Shown here: positions 1 to 6,239 of the stretch, one piece after another
Layout: every line of letters starts with the position of its first letter
Numbering within the stretch: position 1 is the first letter of the stretch
Program-made: the position numbers and the translations under genes
Notes under the pieces: model-generated
Database searches by the model: none
Told to the model about the DNA's origin: nothing
The model's input: the letters and a program-made list of their open reading frames with translations, nothing else
Assembly (NCBI GenBank): GCA_013811715.1
Contig: JACCUS010000513.1
Location: 1 to 12,900, forward strand
Direction: 5' to 3'
Length of the DNA stretch: 12,900 bases
DNA from: Nocardioidaceae bacterium
Lineage (GTDB): Bacteria > Actinomycetota > Actinomycetes > Propionibacteriales > Nocardioidaceae

Positions 1-1
1 T

Positions 2-103
2 CGCGACGTTGCGGAGATCGCCCTCGTCGGTGCCGGTACGGCGCTGGCGGTGGTCGTTCTCGTCGGCATCTGGCGCTTCCGTCGGCACCGCGCGTCCGAA
101 TAG
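2..103 (+). CDS. C-terminal end of a membrane-anchored protein (partial)
   Basis: This is an open frame from the left edge to a TAG stop, giving 33 residues. About 20 hydrophobic residues (from EIALVGAG to VGIW) form one membrane helix. A short basic tail follows (RFRRHRASE), which suggests that the C-terminus lies in the cytoplasm. The rest of the gene is outside the window, so the family cannot be named. The call rests on the helix plus basic tail and on the frame ending just before a hairpin-rich gap. A chance open frame is possible over so short a stretch. Confidence 0.55.
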   Translation, partial: RDVAEIALVGAGTALAVVVLVGIWRFRRHRASE

Positions 104-355
104 GTCGGCATCCTCGCCTACGACCCGCCAGCTGCCGCGTCCATGCGGCGCAAGTGGGTACCCGGTCCGTGACAGCGACTCCGGATGCTCCGAGGAGGCC
201 ATGATGGGTGATGCAGGCGCGACGAGGGCTAACCTACGATCCGACTCTCATGTGGCGGGGGCCACGCCACGGTCGGATCGTGGTGCCGCCGCCTACCCAA
301 CGATCCGACCCGCCCGGGGCCGTAGTCGCCGCCACTCTTCGGATGTCGCAGCGCG
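104..355. other. Convergent intergenic region
   Basis: These 252 bp lie between two converging 3' ends: the partial membrane protein and serC. I see no convincing gene here. The open frames crossing it are antisense or out-of-frame shadows without ribosome sites. Its main content is a cluster of inverted and direct repeats at 236-309, listed separately. Confidence 0.6.
236..309. terminator. Overlapping hairpins, possible bidirectional terminator
   Basis: The 10-mer ACGATCCGAC occurs at 236-245 and again at 300-309. Its exact reverse complement, GTCGGATCGT, lies between them at 272-281. The middle arm can therefore pair with either neighbour, giving two mutually exclusive 10-bp stems. Inside the first stem a second pairing, GTGGC (252-256) with GCCAC (261-265), would tighten the loop. 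There is no U-rich run, so a classical intrinsic terminator is not proved. The place between two converging 3' ends fits transcription termination in both directions. Confidence 0.5.
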
Positions 356-1474
356 TCAGAGGCGCTCGGCGACGTAGTCGATGCAGGCCGTGAGGGCTTC
401 GACGTCGGCCGGGTCGACGGCGGGGAACATGCCGACCCGGAGCTGGTTGCGACCCAGCTTGCGGTACGGCTCGACGTCCACCACGCCGTTGGCGCGCAGC
501 GTTCCGGCGATCGCGGCGGCGTCGGTGGAGGTGTCGAAGTCGACCGTGCCGACGACCAGCGACCGGTTCGCCGGTTCGGACACGAACGGGCTCGCGTACT
601 CCGACTTCTCGGCCCAGGCGTACAGTCGCGCGGACGAGTCCGTCGTACGGGCGACCGCGCCGGCGAGGCCGCCGATGCCGTTGATCCAGCCGATCTGCTC
701 GGCCAGCAGGAACAACGTGGCCAGCGAAGGCGTGTTGTAGGTCTGGTCGATGGCGGAGTTGTCGATCGCGGTCTGCAGGTCCAAGAAGGCAGGCGCCCAG
801 CGGCCCGCGGCCTTGAGCTCCGCGACCCGCGCCAACGCCCGAGGCGACACCAGCGCGACCCACAGTCCGCCGTCGGAGGCGAAACACTTCTGCGGCGCGA
901 AGTAGTAGACATCGGTCTCGTGTACGTCGACCGGCAGGCCGCCGGCGCCCGACGTCGCGTCCACGAGCAGCAGCGCATCCTCGTCGGCGCCGGCCACCCG
1001 CCGGACCGGGGCCATCACCCCGGTGGACGTCTCGTTGTGCGGCCACGCGTAGGCGTCGACTGCCGTCTCGGCCCTCGGTTGGGGACGGGTCCCTGGCTCG
1101 GACTCGATCACGCTCGGTTCGGTGAGGAACGGTGCCGCGGCAGCGGCCGCTGCGAACTTGGCCGAGAACTCACCGAACGACAGGTGTTGGCTCTTCGCCC
1201 GTATCAGCGAGAAGGTGGCGATGTCCCAGAAGGCCGTGGTGCCGCCGTTTCCGAGCACCACCTGGTAGCCGTCGGGAAGCGAGAAGAGCTCAGACAGCCC
1301 TTCGCGAACCCGGCCGACGACGCTGCGCACCGGGGCCTGCCGGTGCGACGTACCCAGGTACGAGCCGCCGGTGCCAGCGAGCGCGTGCAGGGCCGAGACC
1401 CGGACCTTGCTCGGTCCGGCGCCGAACCGTCCGTCGGCGGGCAGCAAGTCTTCGGGGATCCGCAGCTGTGTCAT
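356..1474 (-). CDS. serC: Phosphoserine aminotransferase (SerC)
   Basis: This cytosolic PLP enzyme converts 3-phosphohydroxypyruvate and glutamate to O-phosphoserine and 2-oxoglutarate, the second step of serine synthesis. The 372-residue length and sequence fit the mycobacterial-type SerC (class V aminotransferase fold). Visible landmarks are the N-terminal RFGAGPSKVR, GSYLGTSHR (37-45), HNETSTG (146-152), the cofactor-binding aspartate in VDATSG (D172), the Schiff-base lysine in APQKCF (K196), and NTPSL (247-251). It starts 9 bp after the citA stop, so the two are probably one transcript. Its own ribosome site is weak (GGAAGG, 13 nt upstream), which suggests coupling to citA translation. 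In the DXP-dependent vitamin B6 pathway SerC also acts on a phosphothreonine analogue, but no pdxA or pdxJ is visible here. Confidence 0.97.
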   Translation of the reverse strand: MTQLRIPEDLLPADGRFGAGPSKVRVSALHALAGTGGSYLGTSHRQAPVRSVVGRVREGLSELFSLPDGYQVVLGNGGTTAFWDIATFSLIRAKSQHLSFGEFSAKFAAAAAAAPFLTEPSVIESEPGTRPQPRAETAVDAYAWPHNETSTGVMAPVRRVAGADEDALLLVDATSGAGGLPVDVHETDVYYFAPQKCFASDGGLWVALVSPRALARVAELKAAGRWAPAFLDLQTAIDNSAIDQTYNTPSLATLFLLAEQIGWINGIGGLAGAVARTTDSSARLYAWAEKSEYASPFVSEPANRSLVVGTVDFDTSTDAAAIAGTLRANGVVDVEPYRKLGRNQLRVGMFPAVDPADVEALTACIDYVAERL

Positions 1475-1483
1475 CCGGTCGGC

Positions 1484-2590
1484 TCAGCCTTCCGCCCAGT
1501 GTGGCTGCCAGCCGGCGATCGAGTCGGGTTGGCGCGAGTGCGGGCCGGTGTAGTGAGCCGACGGCCGGATCAGCCGACCGGTCCGCTTCTGTTCGAGGAT
1601 GTGCGCGCTCCACCCCGCGGTGCGGGCGCAGGTGAACAACGAGGTGAACATGTGCGGCGGCACCTCGGCGAAGTCCAACACGATGGCCGCCCAGAACTCC
1701 ACGTTGGTCTCCAGCACCCGATCCGGCCGACGGCTTCGCAGCTCCTCAAGGGCGGCCTTCTCCAGCGCCACAGCGACCTCGTAGCGGGGGGCGTCCAGCT
1801 CTCGGGCGGTACGTCGCAGCACCCGGGCGCGCGGGTCCTCGGCCCGGTAGACCCGGTGGCCGAAGCCCATCAGCCGTTCGCCGGCGTCGAGGAGCTCTTT
1901 GACGTACGACGCCGCATCGCCTCGCTGCTCGACCTCCTCGATCATGTGCAGCACTCGAGACGGCGCCCCGCCATGCAGCGGCCCAGACATGGCGCCGACG
2001 GCCGCCGAGAGGCTGGCTGCGACGTCCGCGCCCGTCGAAGCCACCACCCGGGCCGTGAAGGTAGAGGCGTTCATTCCGTGCTCGGCCGCTGAGGTCCAGT
2101 AGGCGTCGACCGCTTCGATGTGCTTGGGATCGGGCTCGCCCCGCCAGCGGCGCATGAAGCGCTCGGTGATCGTGGTGGACTGGTCGATCTCGCGCTGGGG
2201 AACCATCGGGAGCCCGAGGCCGCGGGCCGCCTGGGCGACGTACGACAGCACCATCACAGCGGTGCGCGCCAGGTCGTCGCGCGCGCGTGCGTCGTCGATG
2301 TCGTAGAGCTGGCGCAGCCCCCACGCCGGCGCGACCATCGCGATGGCGCTCTGCACGTCGACGCGGATGTCGCCGGAGCGCACCGGGATGGGAAAGGGCT
2401 CGGCGGGAGGCAGACCCGGTTCGAAACTGCCGTCGACCAGGAGTCCCCACACCTTCGAGAACGGCACCCGGCCGACCAGATCCTCGATGTCGATCCCCCG
2501 GTAGCGCAGCGCGGACCCCGCCTTGTCAGGCTCGGCGATCTCGGTCTCGAAGGCGACAACCCCCTCGAGCCCGTGGTGGACCTCGACCAT
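1484..2590 (-). CDS. citA: Citrate synthase, CitA type
   Basis: This enzyme condenses acetyl-CoA and oxaloacetate to citrate at the TCA cycle entry. It resembles the mycobacterial CitA branch, with YRGIDIEDLV near the N-terminus and the block EHGMNASTFTARV. The two catalytic histidines are present in GPLHGGAP (H206) and GFGHRVYR (H245). The third catalytic position, Asp in the classical NVDFYSG motif, is Glu here (NVEFWAA, E298). An ATG at 2629 in the same frame would add 13 residues but has no ribosome site. The ATG at 2590 has GAGGAG six bases upstream and is preferred, giving 368 residues. The gene lies between pdxH (97-bp gap) and serC (9-bp gap) on the same strand. A methylcitrate synthase role is possible, but no prpB or prpD is nearby. 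Confidence 0.95.
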   Translation of the reverse strand: MVEVHHGLEGVVAFETEIAEPDKAGSALRYRGIDIEDLVGRVPFSKVWGLLVDGSFEPGLPPAEPFPIPVRSGDIRVDVQSAIAMVAPAWGLRQLYDIDDARARDDLARTAVMVLSYVAQAARGLGLPMVPQREIDQSTTITERFMRRWRGEPDPKHIEAVDAYWTSAAEHGMNASTFTARVVASTGADVAASLSAAVGAMSGPLHGGAPSRVLHMIEEVEQRGDAASYVKELLDAGERLMGFGHRVYRAEDPRARVLRRTARELDAPRYEVAVALEKAALEELRSRRPDRVLETNVEFWAAIVLDFAEVPPHMFTSLFTCARTAGWSAHILEQKRTGRLIRPSAHYTGPHSRQPDSIAGWQPHWAEG

Positions 2591-2596
2591 GCGCGA

Positions 2597-2602
2597 CTCC
2601 TC
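2597..2602 (-). promoter_or_regulatory. Ribosome binding site that fixes the citA start
   Basis: Read on the minus strand this is GAGGAG, six bases before the ATG at 2590-2588. The longer in-frame ATG at 2629-2627 has no purine-rich stretch before it, so the shorter protein is favoured. Confidence 0.75.
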
Positions 2603-2643
2603 GGCTCGGGTTGTCCTGCTGCGAGACATTCAACCGGACGGCG

Positions 2644-2662
2644 CTGGCGGCCACGCCGCTAG
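2644..2662 (-). terminator. Hairpin after pdxH, possible weak terminator
   Basis: CTGGCGGC and GCCGCTAG flank a 3-base loop. On the plus strand this gives an 8-bp stem with one G-T pair. In the minus-strand RNA, where pdxH would end, that pair becomes an A-C mismatch between stems of five and two pairs. It starts about 25 bases after the pdxH stop and has no U-run. It may only reduce read-through into citA. Confidence 0.3.
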
Positions 2663-2687
2663 GCCGTGTTGCCGGTCGGACGCCCTG

Positions 2688-3347
2688 CTAGGGAGCGAGC
2701 CGCTCGACCACCCATGTCGAGTCGTCGGCTCGGACGAACTGGACCCGGTCGTGCATGCGGCCAGGGCGGCCCTGCCAGAACTCGATGAGGTGGGGCCTCA
2801 CCACGAAGCCGCCCCACTGCGGTGGCCGCGGCACCATGTCGACGCCCTCGAAGCGGTCGACCTCGTGGGCATAGCGCTCCTGGAGGTACTCCCGGCTTGG
2901 AACGGGCTGTGACTGCGGAGACGCCCAGGCACCGAGCTGGGCGCCGCGCGGACGGGTTCGGAAGTACGCGTCGGACTCGGCATCTTTGGTCCTCGTCGCG
3001 ACGCCCTCGACGCGGATCTGGCGTTCGAGCGGGTGCCAGGGAACGAGCAGCGAGCACCTCGGATTGCCGACCAGCTCGGTCGCCTTGCGGGACTCGAAGT
3101 TGGTGTAGAAGACGAAGCCGCGCGCGTCCACGCTCTTGAGCAGCACCATCCGCGACGAGGGCGCGCCGGTCGGGTCGACCGTGGAGACGACCATCGCGTT
3201 GGGCTCGTGCAGGCCGGCCGTCCCCGCTGCACTCAGCCAGGCCCTGAAGCCGTCGATCGGGTCGGCGGGCAGGTCGGCCTCGGTGAGTCCATGGTCTTCG
3301 TACTCACGCCGCCAGGACGCGATGTCGCGGGAGTGCTCGGTCGTCAT
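2688..3347 (-). CDS. pdxH: Pyridoxamine/pyridoxine 5'-phosphate oxidase (PdxH)
   Basis: This FMN enzyme oxidises pyridoxamine or pyridoxine phosphate to pyridoxal 5'-phosphate in the cytosol. At 219 residues it has the usual length. The flavin-binding split-barrel motifs appear in order: SSRMVLLK (64-71), YTNFESRKATEL (81-92), the RQIRVEG strand (109-115), GAWASPQSQPV (139-149), and the C-terminal dimerisation and substrate segment WQGRPGRMHDR (191-201), ending ERLAP. The ATG at 3347 lacks a Shine-Dalgarno sequence but has TAGATT ending 7 bases upstream, which suggests a leaderless mRNA. It sits upstream of citA and serC on the same strand. SerC depends on the PLP that PdxH makes, so the linkage makes metabolic sense. 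Confidence 0.97.
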   Translation of the reverse strand: MTTEHSRDIASWRREYEDHGLTEADLPADPIDGFRAWLSAAGTAGLHEPNAMVVSTVDPTGAPSSRMVLLKSVDARGFVFYTNFESRKATELVGNPRCSLLVPWHPLERQIRVEGVATRTKDAESDAYFRTRPRGAQLGAWASPQSQPVPSREYLQERYAHEVDRFEGVDMVPRPPQWGGFVVRPHLIEFWQGRPGRMHDRVQFVRADDSTWVVERLAP

Positions 3348-3354
3348 ACCGGCG

Positions 3355-3360
3355 AATCTA
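3355..3360 (-). promoter_or_regulatory. -10 box of pdxH, probably a leaderless promoter
   Basis: On the minus strand TAGATT fits the actinobacterial TANNNT -10 pattern, and seven bases separate it from the pdxH ATG. Transcription would start at or one base before the A of ATG, giving an mRNA without a leader. No clear -35 box is seen, and no ribosome site precedes the ATG. Confidence 0.55.
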
Positions 3361-3417
3361 CCGAGCCGGTGCGTGTGCCGAGGGCTGCCGGGTGCTCGGC
3401 TGCCTCACCCTCGCGGG

Positions 3418-3552
3418 TTCGTCTGCGGTTTGGCGGGTGTTGCGTGCTGGGTGATCGCAGACGAATGTTGAGCCGGCCGGTTCGTCTGCGGATTCGAGGG
3501 GGTTGTGTGCTAGGTGGTCACAGACGAATCGAGAGCGGGCGGCTCGTCTGCG
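3418..3552. repeat. Tandem 63-bp hairpin repeat (two full units plus a fragment)
   Basis: Unit 1 runs 3418-3480, unit 2 runs 3481-3542, and the start of a third lies at 3543-3552. Each full unit opens with TTCGTCTGCG and carries its reverse complement 28 bases later. In unit 1 the match is perfect (CGCAGACGAA, 3456-3465). In unit 2 it has one mismatch (CACAGACGAA, 3519-3528). The third copy keeps only the left arm (CTCGTCTGCG). The loops share a G/T-rich core with TTG-GTGCT-GGTG in both. This looks like a REP-type intergenic element that multiplied locally. Confidence 0.7.
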
Positions 3553-3637
3553 CTTCCACTGGCGTTTGGCGGTGGGTACGGCGGAGCCCGCAGGCTGGCG
3601 TGGCATGGTTGCCACGGCCGGATGGACTGGTTCCGAC

Positions 3638-3703
3638 ACCCGCGGGCCCGGGTAGCTAACGGGAATTCGCTACGCCGTCCGATGTTGTGGGCCGCCTAGC
3701 GGC
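3638..3703 (-). terminator. GC-rich hairpins beyond the GH13 gene
   Basis: Reading out of the GH13 gene, a stem GCCGC/GCGGC with a 3-base loop (3691-3703) begins 9 bases after the stop codon. A second stem, ACCCG/CGGGT (3638-3653), follows. Neither has a U-run. They are plausible weak terminators only. Confidence 0.3.
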
Positions 3704-3711
3704 TAGCCACC

Positions 3712-5373
3712 TCACAAGTCCGTTGAGAACACATCTGTCGGACCACCTCCCTTCTCGTGTGCGTTCACCGTACGTCGGCCGAGGCGCGCGGACAAGAGGT
3801 TTGCGGGGACCGCAGAGGGGCGGGTGAACCAGGCGGCGGTGTCGGGAGGCAACACGCCGCCGGCGACTTGGTCCTCGTGCGCGGAGGCGATCAGCAGGTC
3901 GCCGTACGCACCGAGCCGGTGCGAGCGGCTGCCGCAGTTCAGCACACACGTGAACCCTGGCTCGCGCTCGATCACGAGCACACCCGGTGAGCCCCGGGGC
4001 AGCCGAACCTGCTGGCCGAGCCCGGCCAACACTCGACGGCGGCTGGCGAGCGCCCTGCGCAGGAAGCTCAGCGTCGAGGCGGGGTCTGTCTCCTGCGCCG
4101 CCACGCTGAGCTCTGCCCACGACGCCGGCAGCGGCAGCCAGGTCTTCACCCCCGCGCCCGGGCCGAAGCCGTACGGCGGCTCGCTGCCGGACCACGGCAG
4201 CGGAATCCGACAGCCATCCCGGCCGGTGCCGCCGCCGCGCAACCAGGTCGGGTCTTGGCGGGCCTCTTCGGGGACGTCGACCTGCGGCAGCCCCAGCTCG
4301 GTGCCCTGGTACAGATACGCCGACCCCGGCATCGCCAGCATCGTCAACGTGGCGGCCTTCGAGCGCTCCAGCCCCTGCCGGCCGCCGCCGTACCGGGTCA
4401 CCTCGCGCACGACGTCGTGGTTGGACAGCACCCACGTCGGCGAGGCCCCGACGGGGTCGACAGCGGCGAACGTCTCCTCGATGACGCGGCGGAAGGCGGC
4501 GGCCGACCAGGCGGCCTCCAGCCAGCGGAAGTTGAACGCCTGTTGCAGCTCGTCGCGCCGGATGTACTGGGCCATCGCCTCCGCGTCGGGCGCCCAGGCT
4601 TCGGCGATGGCCATCCGGTCGCCGTCGTACTCCGCGAGCACCCGGTGCCAGCGGCGGTAGACGTGGTGCACCTCCGGCTGGTTCCAAAACGCCGTGACCA
4701 GTCCCCGCGACGTGCCGTCGGGAAGACCCGCCGCCTTGAAGAGGCCGTGGGCGACATCGATGCGGAAACCGTCCACCCCCCGGTCGAGCCAGAAGCGCAG
4801 GATCGACTCGAACTCCCCGACCACCTCGCCGTTGCGCCAGTTCAGGTCCGGCTGCGTCGAGTCGAACAGGTGCAGGTACCACTCGCGGTCCGAACCCTCG
4901 GGCAGCCGGGTCCATGCCGGGCCGCCGAACACGGATCTCCAGTTGTTCGGCGGCAGTGACCCGCCTCTACCGCGACCGTTGCGGAAGAGGTAGCGGTCGC
5001 GGGCCGCGCTGCCGGGCCCGGCGGCCAGCGCCTCCTGGAACCATGCGTGGTCGTCGGACGTGTGGTTGGGGACGATGTCGATGATGACCCTCAGCCCCAG
5101 CTCATGCGCCGTGCCGAGCATCGCGTCGAAGTCGGCCAGGGTGCCGAACAGGCCGTCGACGTCGCGGTGGTCGGCCACGTCGTACCCGTGGTCGCGTTGT
5201 GGCGAGCGGTAGAACGGGGTCAGCCACACCGCGTCGACACCGAGCCCGGCCAGGTACGGGAGCCGGGACCGGACTCCCGCCAGGTCACCGAGCCCGTCGC
5301 CGTCCGCGTCCGCGAAGCTGCGGACATAGACCTGATAGCAGACGGCGTCGCGCCACCACGGAGCGTCGGTCAC
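3712..5373 (-). CDS. GH13 alpha-glucosidase (alpha-amylase family)
   Basis: This is a retaining glycoside hydrolase that releases glucose from alpha-glucosidic ends of malto- or isomalto-oligosaccharides. The (beta/alpha)8 landmarks are present. YQVYVRSFADADGDGLGDL lies at the N-terminus and DIVPNHTS at 99-106. The nucleophile is in DGFRIDVAHG (D206), the acid/base in IAEAWAP (E258), and the transition-state stabiliser in SNHDVVR (D320). A small C-terminal beta-domain ends the 553-residue protein. No signal peptide is visible, so it is probably cytosolic. The GTG at 5373 overlaps the stop of the upstream gene as GTGA, and the WWRDAVCYQVY opening follows directly. An ATG at 5406 would add 11 unlikely residues. 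No sugar ABC transporter or regulator of the usual maltose clusters is adjacent. Exact linkage specificity cannot be read from sequence. Confidence 0.93.
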   Translation of the reverse strand: MTDAPWWRDAVCYQVYVRSFADADGDGLGDLAGVRSRLPYLAGLGVDAVWLTPFYRSPQRDHGYDVADHRDVDGLFGTLADFDAMLGTAHELGLRVIIDIVPNHTSDDHAWFQEALAAGPGSAARDRYLFRNGRGRGGSLPPNNWRSVFGGPAWTRLPEGSDREWYLHLFDSTQPDLNWRNGEVVGEFESILRFWLDRGVDGFRIDVAHGLFKAAGLPDGTSRGLVTAFWNQPEVHHVYRRWHRVLAEYDGDRMAIAEAWAPDAEAMAQYIRRDELQQAFNFRWLEAAWSAAAFRRVIEETFAAVDPVGASPTWVLSNHDVVREVTRYGGGRQGLERSKAATLTMLAMPGSAYLYQGTELGLPQVDVPEEARQDPTWLRGGGTGRDGCRIPLPWSGSEPPYGFGPGAGVKTWLPLPASWAELSVAAQETDPASTLSFLRRALASRRRVLAGLGQQVRLPRGSPGVLVIEREPGFTCVLNCGSRSHRLGAYGDLLIASAHEDQVAGGVLPPDTAAWFTRPSAVPANLLSARLGRRTVNAHEKGGGPTDVFSTDL

Positions 5374-6110
5374 GGCGCGAAGGCCGCGGCGTCCACGGCG
5401 ATCCACACGTGCTCTGCGCGGCCCACGACGTGGCCGGTGTCGTCGTAGACCGCGGTGGCCGTGAACGTCTTGCGGCCCTCCTCGCCCACCAGCTCACCGA
5501 CCACGACATGCGGCCGGCCGAGCCGCGCAGGGCGGTCGGAGGTCGCCGTGATGCGGCCCAGCACGAGCGGTCGCGCATCGAGGTCGGACGTCCAGCCTCC
5601 GGGGCAGTCCAAGGCGGCCCACACGAACTCGATCGCCGCAGCCTCCGCAGCCGGCTCGGCGGCGAGTGAGGGGTCCGGCACCCAGATGCAGGCGGTCCTC
5701 CCCGGCTCGACGAGTCCCGGCGCCAGCCGCAGCGCGTCGCCCAGCTCGCGGTCCGGCCCGCAGCTGAAACAGCCGGGGAAGGGGTGGTTGGCGAACCCCC
5801 TGTACGTCGACTGAGCCTGCTCGGCGACCCTCGCCTCAACGGGCGCGACCGGGTCTTGCGCGAAGCGGCCTCGAGTGGCTGTCGCGATCACCACGTCGCC
5901 GCTCGTCAACCGGGCCTCCTTGGCGTCGGACACCACGCGCATCGACAGGTCGAGCGGCGGCGGCTGGCGCAAGGTCACGCTCACGGCCTCGTTCACGGGT
6001 TCGGCCGCCGACCCGAGGTGGGCGGCGAGCCGGCCGGCCGTGTACCCGCCGTTGCCGGAGCGGGGCGGTCCCGCGAAGCGGGCGTCGATGGTCAGTTCAC
6101 GCGAAGTCAT
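5370..6110 (-). CDS. Hotdog-fold thioesterase-like protein
   Basis: This 246-residue protein resembles the actinobacterial thioesterase-family proteins that carry two hotdog-like halves. The N-terminal half has the GNGGYTAG turn (19-26) and the strand VSVTLRQPPPLD. In the middle lies HPFPGCFSCGPDR (109-121) with the pair C114/C117. The C-terminal half has the helix-like FVWAALDCPGGW (162-173), strands around VLGRITAT and HVVVGELVGE, and ends VGRAEHVWIAV. The likely role is hydrolysis or binding of an acyl thioester in the cytosol, but no substrate is known. Its stop overlaps the GH13 start by four bases, so the two are translated together. It diverges from ideR across 129 bp. No Shine-Dalgarno is seen, and TAGCCT lies 9 bases before the ATG. 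Confidence 0.8.
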   Translation of the reverse strand: MTSRELTIDARFAGPPRSGNGGYTAGRLAAHLGSAAEPVNEAVSVTLRQPPPLDLSMRVVSDAKEARLTSGDVVIATATRGRFAQDPVAPVEARVAEQAQSTYRGFANHPFPGCFSCGPDRELGDALRLAPGLVEPGRTACIWVPDPSLAAEPAAEAAAIEFVWAALDCPGGWTSDLDARPLVLGRITATSDRPARLGRPHVVVGELVGEEGRKTFTATAVYDDTGHVVGRAEHVWIAVDAAAFAP

Positions 6111-6119
6111 GGCGGGAAG

Positions 6120-6125
6120 AGGCTA
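6120..6125 (-). promoter_or_regulatory. -10 box of the hotdog-GH13 operon
   Basis: On the minus strand TAGCCT (TANNNT) ends nine bases before the ATG at 6110. The intervening CTTCCCGCC contains no ribosome site. A very short or absent leader is likely. Confidence 0.4.
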
Positions 6126-6168
6126 GCCGGTCGCGTCGGGGAGCCGTAGCCCGCGCACAGGGGCTCTC

Positions 6169-6198
6169 TTGGCCTTCGTCGGTGGAATGGGACACAAT
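6169..6198 (+). promoter_or_regulatory. Possible ideR promoter
   Basis: TTGGCC (6169-6174) and CACAAT (6193-6198) are 18 bases apart and stand about 40 bases before the ideR GTG. The fit to the sigma-70 consensus is moderate. No palindromic iron box (TTAGGTTAGGCTAACCTAA type) overlaps it, so autoregulation by IdeR is not evident. Confidence 0.35.
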
Positions 6199-6239
6199 GA
6201 TGTAGGCCCTCCGAGCCGGCGACAGGTGGAAAGCGCAGC

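Larger units (their letters stand above)
3348..3711. other. 364-bp intergenic region with repeats
   Basis: This lies between the pdxH start and the 3' end of the GH13 gene, both on the minus strand. It carries a -10-like box at the pdxH end, a repeat array in the middle (3418-3552), and GC-rich hairpins toward the GH13 stop: ACCCG/CGGGT at 3638-3653 and GCCGC/GCGGC at 3691-3703. No frame here looks like a gene. A 93-codon minus-strand frame crosses the array only because the 63-bp repeat is a multiple of three. Confidence 0.6.

Noticed and set aside
219..237. GGCTAACCTAC at 227-237 looks like half of an IdeR iron box.
   Set aside because: The right half matches 10 of 11 bases, but the left half (219-226) matches none of the consensus, and the site lies near gene 3' ends, not at a promoter.
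920..2092. A long plus-strand frame (390 codons) opposite citA and serC.
   Set aside because: Antisense frames stay open in high-GC coding DNA. The composition is Arg/Pro/Gly-rich, and the minus-strand genes here have clear family motifs.
3418..3552. The repeat array considered as a CRISPR.
   Set aside because: There are only two full units, the loop sequences are similar to each other and so are not unique spacers, and no cas gene is present.
3358..3639. A 93-codon minus-strand frame with repeated FVCDH and ADEPA segments.
   Set aside because: The protein repeat is only a by-product of the 63-bp DNA repeat, whose length is a multiple of three. There is no ribosome site, and the DNA inverted arms explain the conservation.
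3656..4915. A 419-codon minus-strand frame overlapping the GH13 gene.
   Set aside because: It is an out-of-frame shadow with Arg/Gly/Pro-rich sequence, while the GH13 frame holds all catalytic motifs.
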